DNA of 64,000 bases from Bacillus proteolyticus (GTDB taxonomy: Bacteria > Bacillota > Bacilli > Bacillales > Bacillaceae_G), in the NCBI RefSeq assembly GCF_001884065.1, contig NZ_MACH01000086.1, positions 1-64,000 on the forward strand, in the 5' to 3' direction. The notes beneath the pieces are model-generated. The model did not search any database. It worked only from the letters and a program-made list of their open reading frames with translations, and was not told the origin of the DNA. Positions within the stretch are counted from its first letter, which is position 1; every line of letters starts with the position of its first letter. Of the stretch, positions 57,968 to 64,000 are shown piece after piece. The translations under genes were made by a program, and so were the position numbers.

Positions 57968-59017
57968 TTAAAAACTACCTGTATTCACGTTTTGCGGACG
58001 ATTAACAGGTTTTGTTAACTTTTCACCCTTCTCATCCATAAGATTCGCCTTCCCATTCACTTCAATGGAAATATTTTTCACACCTTGTTTTTCCGTTAAA
58101 GATAAAACTAGCGACTTCAATACGTAATTTGAAATCACACTCTTGTCTTGGTTCGCAAATATATTTTCATTAAAGTTTAATGTAATATTTCCGTTCTCCA
58201 CTTTCGGATTCGTAATAAGCTTAGCTCCCGGATTAAAATCATTTAGTAACGAACTGTGAATCGGGCCTTTTACAAGCTCATCCACAATTGTCGCGTAATC
58301 ATTTTCTTTCCCTTCTGCAACGCGTCTTGTTACCGGTACGTAATATTGCTGCTTATTATTATTTTGCGCCATAAAGTAAAGTGTAACCGGTTTTGTATGC
58401 GTTACATCTGCTACTTGTTCATCATCAAAGTTAATTCCATTCGCACGACTTACACCTTCACCAAGCGGTGTACCCGCAACAGGCATCTTAGCTAACTTCT
58501 CACCATTTATTTGGAACTGCACTTGTTTTATTTCTGTAAATTGAGTCAAAGTCCACGCTACTGATTCAACAATTTGACGCTCTTCTTCTTTTGAATAATT
58601 TTTCATTTCGTTAGAGAAATCAATTACTGCTGTCCCACCTTTTTTCAAATCCAAGGTCATCGTCGTATTTGCTGGAAGGACTGCTCGAAATCCATTTGGC
58701 AATAAATTTGTGACTGGTCCATCTTTCACAAGATACTCTAACGTTTGCTTTACAACCTCATTCGCTTTCGGAGTAGGCATTGCAATAGTTTGCGGTACGA
58801 CATATCCATTTTTATCAACAAGGTATAACTCTCTATTTACTGTTTGCCCTTGTTTATCTTTTTTAGCTGTTTCTTTCTTTTCACCTTCTGTATACGTAAC
58901 TTTTTTCGGTGGATCAATTTGTTCTGTCGCTTTCTCTTGATTTAATAAGCCACACCCTGATAATAAAATCGCACTCACAGTAGCACCAACAACCCATTTA
59001 AAAGTGGATTTAGGCAT
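57968..59017 (-). CDS. gerM: GerM, sporulation and germination lipoprotein
   Basis: 349 residues. Lipoprotein signal with lipobox LLSGC (cysteine 22), then two GerMN domains (about 85-185 and 220-325) with similar cores, [24 protein letters not shown] shown in part as [15 protein letters not shown] and [16 protein letters not shown]. GerMN domains are found in proteins at sporulation septa and the forespore channel region. In B. subtilis GerM helps hold SpoIIIAG-SpoIIQ in place. Lies between racE and rph. Confidence 0.95.
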   Translation of the reverse strand: MPKSTFKWVVGATVSAILLSGCGLLNQEKATEQIDPPKKVTYTEGEKKETAKKDKQGQTVNRELYLVDKNGYVVPQTIAMPTPKANEVVKQTLEYLVKDGPVTNLLPNGFRAVLPANTTMTLDLKKGGTAVIDFSNEMKNYSKEEERQIVESVAWTLTQFTEIKQVQFQINGEKLAKMPVAGTPLGEGVSRANGINFDDEQVADVTHTKPVTLYFMAQNNNKQQYYVPVTRRVAEGKENDYATIVDELVKGPIHSSLLNDFNPGAKLITNPKVENGNITLNFNENIFANQDKSVISNYVLKSLVLSLTEKQGVKNISIEVNGKANLMDEKGEKLTKPVNRPQNVNTGSF

Positions 59018-59099
59018 GCCATTCCCCCCTAAAATCTAAGTTTGTACTATTATGTATACGAGCTGTTTCATATTTTAGAACAAGCTATAGCTACTTACA

Positions 59100-59134
59100 C
59101 AGAAAAAAAACCCTGATTTCTCAGGAGTTCTCTT
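59100..59134 (-). terminator. racE terminator
   Basis: Hairpin CTCCTGAG / CTGATTTCTCAGG-type short stem (CCTGA / TCAGG) followed by eight T on the minus strand. Confidence 0.65.
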
Positions 59135-59148
59135 ATATGAATCTACTA

Positions 59149-59958
59149 TTATTCTGTTTCTAAATTAATATGCTTCACATTTTCAATCGGCTGACCGAAC
59201 CATTTTGATGCAATTTCTTTAAATAGGCCTATTTTCCCTGTTGTTAAGAAGAGATGATCGCTTTGTTCCTCTCCCTCATTCAACATTTTACTATGGTATA
59301 AAATTGTACTTACTTCACGCGCCGTTTCATCACCAGAACTAATTAGTTGCACTTTATCTCCCATTACTTTTTTAATAACAGGACCTAAAATCGGATAATG
59401 TGTACACCCTAAAATAAGTGTATCAATATCAGTATTTTTCAATGGTTGCAACGTTTCTCTGACAACTTCATACGCGATTTCACTTTCGAAATTACCACTC
59501 TCTACAAGCTCAACGAAAGGCGGACATGCTAAACTTTCTACCATAACACGGTTATTAATAGACTTTAGCGCTTCTTCGTATGCACCACTTTTTACCGTTC
59601 CGATTGTTCCAATAATCCCAACATGATACGTGTTTGTCATTTTTAAAGCTGTACGTGATCCTGGGTGAATAACTCCTACCACCGGAATTGGTAATTGTTT
59701 CTGCATCTCTTCTAATACAACTGCAGTTGCTGTATTACATGCAATAACTAACATTTTGATATTCAAATCTAGTAAATGCTCCGTCATCTCCCACGTAAAT
59801 TGACGCACTTCTTCTCGAGAACGTGGACCATAAGGGCAACGTGCTGTATCCCCTAAATATATAATGCGCTCTTTCGGCAACTGACGAATTAATTCTTTCG
59901 CTACTGTTAAACCGCCAACTCCTGAATCGATAACACCGATTGCTCTATTCAACTTCAT
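59149..59958 (-). CDS. racE: Glutamate racemase RacE
   Basis: 269 residues. The two catalytic cysteines are C74 ([11 protein letters not shown]) and C185 ([10 protein letters not shown]), with [15 protein letters not shown] at the start. It supplies D-glutamate for peptidoglycan and, in this group, for poly-gamma-D-glutamate where a capsule is made. The start [11 protein letters not shown] at 59958 follows the known group form. An ATG five codons upstream (59973) cannot be excluded as both sites are weak. Confidence 0.95.
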   Translation of the reverse strand: MKLNRAIGVIDSGVGGLTVAKELIRQLPKERIIYLGDTARCPYGPRSREEVRQFTWEMTEHLLDLNIKMLVIACNTATAVVLEEMQKQLPIPVVGVIHPGSRTALKMTNTYHVGIIGTIGTVKSGAYEEALKSINNRVMVESLACPPFVELVESGNFESEIAYEVVRETLQPLKNTDIDTLILGCTHYPILGPVIKKVMGDKVQLISSGDETAREVSTILYHSKMLNEGEEQSDHLFLTTGKIGLFKEIASKWFGQPIENVKHINLETE

Positions 59959-59985
59959 CACCCGTTTTCTCATTCATCATCTTAT

Positions 59986-60144
59986 TTTATCCCGCTATTT
60001 GCGGACAGTAAAACTCCCACCTCAAAATTCGGCTACAGCAAAGAAGTTAAGCGGGAGATCCACTGTCCGTAAACGCCCGATTCGTGAAGGCTAATAATCA
60101 GTAGAGGATGAACAAAACCCCCACTGATTAAAGTTTCACTTTAT
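59986..60144 (-). repeat. bcr1-like repeat, full-length copy 3
   Basis: 159 bp bounded by TTTAT pentamers, the length and target duplication I know for bcr1 of the B. cereus group. In reverse orientation to copies 1 and 2. Many internal complementary segments (GCGGGA / TCCCGC, CCCACTGATTA / TAATCAGTAG) suggest a folded RNA or DNA structure. It lies 28 bp upstream of racE. Confidence 0.88.
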
Positions 60145-60280
60145 GTTTATCAGTATATTTTACACACTTTAAGTTCGCTAACTTAAAATGCCCCTGTATA
60201 AAATTTTTCATGTGTACCTGTATAGATCAGGACCTTTTTTATTTTGCTCCTTTTTTTCATAATTTGCAAGACAGAAAAAT

Positions 60281-60307
60281 AACCGACCTTCTATATGAAA
60301 GTCGGTT
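60281..60307. terminator. Extra hairpin similar to the gerE terminator
   Basis: AACCGAC / GTCGGTT with flanks CAGAAAAATA and TTCTT that match the gerE terminator at 61105-61145. There is no gene ending at it, so it looks like a duplicated remnant. Confidence 0.6.
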
Positions 60308-60334
60308 TCTTCTATATAAAATACTCATTCAAAT

Positions 60335-60374
60335 TAAAATGCCCGCTACCTTTATTAATAGCGGGCGTTTTATT
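60335..60374 (-). terminator. Terminator of the PfpI-family gene
   Basis: Hairpin GCCCGCTA / TAGCGGGC with a T-rich tail on the minus strand. Confidence 0.8.
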
Positions 60375-60375
60375 T

Positions 60376-61038
60376 CTACATCTTATTTATCACGTTCTTT
60401 ATAGCCTTACCTATTTTTAAACTCGACTGCGGATTCTGCCCTGTAATCAAACGCCCATCTACTACAACATGTGGCGTAAAGTTAGGTGCAACATAAAAGA
60501 AAGCTCCTTCTTCCTTCAATTTACTTTCTAACAAAAATGGAACTCGCTTTTCTAAATGCACAGCTTTTTCTTCATCATTTGTATAACCTGTTATTCGCTT
60601 ACCTGCACTAAAAAACGAACCATCCTTATTTTTCACACCGACTAAAGAGCTTACGCCGTGACAAACAGCCGCTACAATCCGATTATTGTTATACATATTT
60701 ACAATCAAATTCGCTACATACGGATTACCTGGAAAATCTACAATCGCCCCGTGCCCACCACCAAACAAAACCGCATCATAATCCGAAAAATAAGCCTTCG
60801 AAATTGGTTGCGTATTTTGTAATATCGTAGCTACCTGCTTAAATTCATGAGGTATACCATTGGGAATTGATACTCTATCAATAGGTACCCTTCCACCTTC
60901 TATAGATACAAGATCAACATCGAACTTAGCCTTTTTAAATAAATTATAAGGAGCTGCGAGCTCTTCAAGCCATAAACCAGTCGGGTGTCCATTCATATCA
61001 TGAGCGCTTGTTGAAACTAATAATACTCTTTTCAACAT
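60376..61038 (-). CDS. DJ-1/PfpI family protein (Hsp31-like)
   Basis: 220 residues. Class I amidotransferase-like fold with the nucleophile elbow VAAVCHGVSSL (C126) and GGGHGAIVDFPGN before it; E26 in WLEELAAPY completes the usual Glu-Cys pair of Hsp31/glyoxalase-III-type members. Likely a protein/metabolite repair enzyme or glyoxalase III; the exact activity cannot be set from sequence. Strong GGGAGGGG site. It stands between gerE and racE where B. subtilis has ysmB, so it is an accessory gene. Confidence 0.85.
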   Translation of the reverse strand: MLKRVLLVSTSAHDMNGHPTGLWLEELAAPYNLFKKAKFDVDLVSIEGGRVPIDRVSIPNGIPHEFKQVATILQNTQPISKAYFSDYDAVLFGGGHGAIVDFPGNPYVANLIVNMYNNNRIVAAVCHGVSSLVGVKNKDGSFFSAGKRITGYTNDEEKAVHLEKRVPFLLESKLKEEGAFFYVAPNFTPHVVVDGRLITGQNPQSSLKIGKAIKNVINKM

Positions 61039-61104
61039 ATCCCCTCCCTACTACCTATTTATGTATAGAACATCCTTATCATTCATATAGAACATGAAAC
61101 AAAC

Positions 61105-61145
61105 AGAAAAATAGCCGACTCTTTGTATAAAAGTCGGCTGCTTTC
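61105..61145 (-). terminator. gerE terminator
   Basis: Hairpin AGCCGACTTTTA / AGAGTCGGCT followed by ATTTTTCTG on the minus strand. Confidence 0.8.
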
Positions 61146-61370
61146 TTATAGTTCGAGCTCTCCCATACGAAGAAGCTCAACAACTGCTTGTGAACGTCCT
61201 TTAACCCCTAGCTTTTGCATTGCGTTTGAGATGTGGTTGCGTACTGTTTTTTCACTTATAAAAAGTTCACCTGCAATTTCCTTCGTTGTTTTATCTTGAA
61301 CCAGTAATTCAAATACTTCTCTCTCTCTCTTTGTGAGTAACGGTTTAGATTGATACGCTTTTTCCTTCAA
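61146..61370 (-). CDS. gerE: GerE, late mother-cell transcription regulator
   Basis: 74 residues, the same length as in B. subtilis; a free-standing LuxR-type helix-turn-helix ([18 protein letters not shown] ... [19 protein letters not shown] in two parts). It tunes sigma-K-dependent coat genes. TTG start at 61370 preceded by AAGGAGGG at nine bases. Ends in its own terminator. Confidence 0.97.
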   Translation of the reverse strand: MKEKAYQSKPLLTKREREVFELLVQDKTTKEIAGELFISEKTVRNHISNAMQKLGVKGRSQAVVELLRMGELEL

Positions 61371-61535
61371 CTGGTATAACCCTCCTTGCTTAAGCCAGAG
61401 CTGTGTATGTGTAAGTTGGGTGTTTATTTAGTCAAGATATTGTATGAACGAAATGTGCAGGTGGTGAATGAAAATGGGCTTTATTTCTGATGTTATTTTA
61501 GACTTTTATACAGTGCGTGCACTCATTTTATCCGC

Positions 61536-62831
61536 TTACTTTTTAATGCGCCATATTTGTTCTAGCAATATACTTACAACTGTACCTACAAACAAACCAT
61601 TCCCGAATATATATTGCATAACAGACGGCAATGATTGGAGTGCTCCAGACGGTAAAAACATAACACCGCTTCCAAATAATATAGCAACTCCTAAAATCGT
61701 TACATTCCTTTCGCTAAGCTCCACTTGCTTTATATTATTTAGCCCAATTCCAATTAGCTGTACGAATGAAGCCATTAAAACTGCAGATGCAACAGCAGAT
61801 GGTAACGATGCTAAGTAACGAATAATACTTGGGAATAGCGACATAACGACTAATAACATACATGCCATTAAGAACGATCGTATATATTTTTGTTTTGTTA
61901 AACGAATAAACCCTGCCGTTGCTGGTAAAGGAACGACACCTACAGTTGAAAATACGGAAGAAATGATGTGTGAAATTCCCCCAACCCACGTACCATCTTT
62001 CAACTGTTTTTGTTCAATAGTCGCTTTATGAATCGTAGCTTGATTAATCGCTATAATAGCTGCCACAGTATTTGAAACTAAAATACATACCATAACGAAA
62101 CTTGATACAGCCATACCTGTATTCCATTTCGGAAGTCCCCAAGCAAATATATGTGGAAGTTGCACAAAATGAGTTACTTGAGACGGAATCGTCACTTTCC
62201 CTGCAATTAGAAAAATAATCCACCCACTAATTAATCCTATTAAAACTGCATAACTTTTGACAAAACCTTTTCCAAAATTAGATAGTATAATAACGAACAG
62301 AAATATACTAAACGCGATTATTGCTGTAAATCCATCGATTTGTGAAACAGTAGCTGTAATTCCTAGCATTCCTTTTAAAAACACACCGCTTAATTGTAAA
62401 CATAATAAAAGTAAAAACGTCCCTGTCACAAGCGGCGTAAATAAAAATAAAATACGCCCTATAAAACCACTTATCCCTAATCCGATTAAAATAACACCGG
62501 AAATCATCATTCCTAATTCTAAAATTTGCAACGTACTATGTAATTGGTCTTGTCCTACAGTTGCATAAGCAAGTACAGTAAATACACCAACCCAAGATCC
62601 AGCTGGACCATCCGCAATTGGTAGTCTATGCCCAAGCCATCCTTGTAAAAAAGAAGATATACCAACTACAAAAAATGTACGCTGCATTAAATAAAATATC
62701 TCTTCCGTCGTAAGATGAAATAATCCGCCAACGACAATTGGTAGTGCGATTGAATTCGCTAATAAAAATATAAACCATTGCAAAGTTCCCATAATATGAT
62801 TTTGGTTATGTTGATTGTCCAAATTTTTCAT
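61536..62831 (-). CDS. NCS2-family nucleobase (purine/pyrimidine) permease
   Basis: 431 residues with 12 to 14 predicted membrane helices. Recognisable NCS2 features: a QRTFFVVGISSFLQGWLGHRLP segment shown here as SSFLQGWLGHRLPIADGP near 60-78, and GIGLNNIKQVELSERN, near the C terminus. Substrate likely a purine, uracil or cytosine, not readable with certainty. It is downstream of a cytosine-deaminase-like gene on the same strand, about 100 bp away, which suggests uptake and deamination of one base or analogue, though a terminator lies between them. Confidence 0.85.
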   Translation of the reverse strand: MKNLDNQHNQNHIMGTLQWFIFLLANSIALPIVVGGLFHLTTEEIFYLMQRTFFVVGISSFLQGWLGHRLPIADGPAGSWVGVFTVLAYATVGQDQLHSTLQILELGMMISGVILIGLGISGFIGRILFLFTPLVTGTFLLLLCLQLSGVFLKGMLGITATVSQIDGFTAIIAFSIFLFVIILSNFGKGFVKSYAVLIGLISGWIIFLIAGKVTIPSQVTHFVQLPHIFAWGLPKWNTGMAVSSFVMVCILVSNTVAAIIAINQATIHKATIEQKQLKDGTWVGGISHIISSVFSTVGVVPLPATAGFIRLTKQKYIRSFLMACMLLVVMSLFPSIIRYLASLPSAVASAVLMASFVQLIGIGLNNIKQVELSERNVTILGVAILFGSGVMFLPSGALQSLPSVMQYIFGNGLFVGTVVSILLEQIWRIKK

Positions 62832-62869
62832 CCTTTCTAACTTTCCTACACGAAATACAGCGTTAGAAT

Positions 62870-62916
62870 AAAAAAGAAGAGTTCTATATTTATAATTAGA
62901 ACCCTCCTTAAAATAT
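62870..62916 (-). terminator. Terminator after the amidohydrolase gene
   Basis: Hairpin AGGGTTCTA / TAGAACTCT (one G-U) followed by TCTTTTTTATT on the minus strand. Confidence 0.7.
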
Positions 62917-62929
62917 TCAAACGATTCTT

Positions 62930-64000
62930 CTACACAAGATTATTCAATTCCATCTCATTTAAACTTCCAACAACAATATTTCCTTTATATACGACTAGAC
63001 GTTTCTCTGTTTGACGGGCTACTGCTTCAGCGACGCATGTTGCATTCGTTAAAACAAAACTTGCTTCATCCCCTACATTCGGCCATACTCGCTTTCCTTC
63101 ATTGTTTAACGTTTCTTTTCCTCCCGTAATAAAACGAAGTGCCTTTCCTAACGACCTTTCGTCACTCCACCCAAAACGCTCGGCTAATCGATTTACCTTT
63201 TGAAGCATATCACCTGTTCCGAATGGCGACCAATGATCTGTAATACTATCATTTCCTAATGAAACTTTAACACCCTTTTTATCTAATAACGGAATAGGGA
63301 TTACTTGTTTACCAATTGGCACGGTTGAAGTAATATCAATTTTTAAAGCCGCTAGTCTTTCTGCCACTTCTTCAACTTCTCTATCAGTAACACCACCAAG
63401 TCCAAGCGCATGACTAATTGTTACACGACCTTGCCACCCCGCTTCTTCTGTTAAGCTTGCCAATCTTTTCATCGTAAACGTTCCAAGATTATTTGCATCA
63501 TGCAGATGAATATCAACATCCGCATTAAACTCTACTGCGATATCCATAATCGTATGTAATGATTTTTCAATGTCATTATCTACTGTAGCTGGGTCCACTC
63601 CGCCGACTAGATGCGCACCCATACGCATCGCATCTTTCACAAGTTGCACAGAATTACTGCGCAATAATCCATGTTGCGGAAAAGCAACGATTCTACCAGA
63701 CATCCGATCTTTATATGTTTCTAACGCCGCTAACGTCGCCTCCAAATTACCAAGTCCAATAATTGGATCAACATTACAATGCGTTCTAATATTCGTTGCA
63801 CCATTTCGAAGCAGCAACTCTAGCATATTCTCCGCCCTATCTTGAGCAGTTGCTAATTGCTTTGGCAAAATCGTTTCTTCTTCTTTAAAACGAGTAAAAA
63901 TATTTTCTGCTGGCATGCTAGCTTTCCAAGGACCACTATAATATGTTTTATCAATGTGAATATGCATCTCTTCGAAAGCTGGCAAAATTAATAAGCGATT
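62930..64000 (-). CDS. Cytosine deaminase-like metal-dependent amidohydrolase (5' end beyond window)
   Basis: At least 356 residues visible; the frame stays open to base 64000, so the N terminus is missing. Metal motif HIHIDK near the visible start, [24 protein letters not shown] and [14 protein letters not shown], all in the order of cytosine deaminase/TrzA-type enzymes (CodA branch). The family deaminates cytosine, isoguanine, creatinine or similar. The neighbouring NCS2 permease supports a nucleobase-like substrate. Confidence 0.85.
   Translation of the reverse strand, partial: NRLLILPAFEEMHIHIDKTYYSGPWKASMPAENIFTRFKEEETILPKQLATAQDRAENMLELLLRNGATNIRTHCNVDPIIGLGNLEATLAALETYKDRMSGRIVAFPQHGLLRSNSVQLVKDAMRMGAHLVGGVDPATVDNDIEKSLHTIMDIAVEFNADVDIHLHDANNLGTFTMKRLASLTEEAGWQGRVTISHALGLGGVTDREVEEVAERLAALKIDITSTVPIGKQVIPIPLLDKKGVKVSLGNDSITDHWSPFGTGDMLQKVNRLAERFGWSDERSLGKALRFITGGKETLNNEGKRVWPNVGDEASFVLTNATCVAEAVARQTEKRLVVYKGNIVVGSLNEMELNNLV

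Larger units (their letters stand above)
59974..60375. other. racE-PfpI intergenic region
   Basis: 402 bp without a gene. Holds a full-length bcr1-like element (59986-60144), a hairpin resembling the gerE terminator (60281-60307) and the PfpI gene terminator (60335-60374). The racE promoter must lie in or beyond the repeat. The ysmB gene found here in B. subtilis is absent. Confidence 0.6.

Noticed and set aside
61468-61818. 116-residue plus-strand ORF with a fair ribosome-binding site
   Set aside because: Most of it is antisense to the C terminus of the NCS2 permease and its sequence has low-complexity shadow character.

Overview
The window looks like chromosomal DNA of a Bacillus cereus-group member (B. 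cereus / anthracis / thuringiensis type): low GC, strong Gram-positive ribosome-binding sites, sporulation genes interleaved with housekeeping genes, and three copies of a repeat that matches what I know of bcr1, a family restricted to this group. Most genes lie on the minus strand and follow a gene order well known from Bacillus subtilis: safA, nadA-nadC-nadB / nifS-like-niaR, pheA, obg-spo0B, rpmA-prp-rplU, spoIVFB-spoIVFA, minD-minC, mreD-mreC-mreB, radC, maf, spoIIB, folC, valS, ysxE, spoVID, hemL-hemB-hemD-hemC-hemX-hemA, engB, lonA, lonB, clpX, tig, ysoA, ysnB, rdgB, rph, gerM, racE, gerE.

Layout. 1-7030: the repeat-rich spore coat morphogenetic gene safA (3' end cut off by the window) and the NAD de novo operon facing a cysteine desulfurase and the NiaR repressor. 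7075-9129: MOSC protein, GNAT acetyltransferase, prephenate dehydratase. 9226-15735: an accessory Bce-type detoxification module (response regulator, intramembrane-sensing kinase, ATPase and two tandem permeases) placed between pheA and obg. 15996-27700: obg/spo0B, ribosomal proteins L27 and L21 with the Prp protease and an L21 leader, RNase G, the SpoIVF complex, Min and Mre systems, RadC and Maf. 27881-35508: SpoIIB-like protein, FolC, ValS with a T-box leader, YsxE and SpoVID. 35618-41799: the haem operon with an exact PerR-box match upstream. 42217-43088: OhrR/Ohr peroxide pair, an accessory insertion. 43121-52112: protein quality-control block EngB-LonA-LonB-ClpX-trigger factor-YsoA.

52310-55860 is the most unusual part. 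Two tRNA genes (Gly-TCC, Arg-TCT) are followed by a ~2.2 kb island bounded by 74-bp direct repeats that contain the 3' end of tRNA-Arg and its terminator. The island holds an array of orphan toxin C-terminal domains with a PD-(D/E)XK-like nuclease signature. They alternate with two intact and one decayed immunity-type gene, next to a truncated minus-strand gene remnant. I see no full-length toxin or integrase, so it reads as a residual or orphan toxin-immunity cassette array.

55962-64000 returns to conserved order (ysnB, rdgB, rph, gerM, racE), then a full-length bcr1-like element, a DJ-1/PfpI protein, gerE, an NCS2 nucleobase permease and a partial cytosine-deaminase-like amidohydrolase running off the right edge. 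Gene names rest on recognised sequence motifs and conserved order. No database search was possible.
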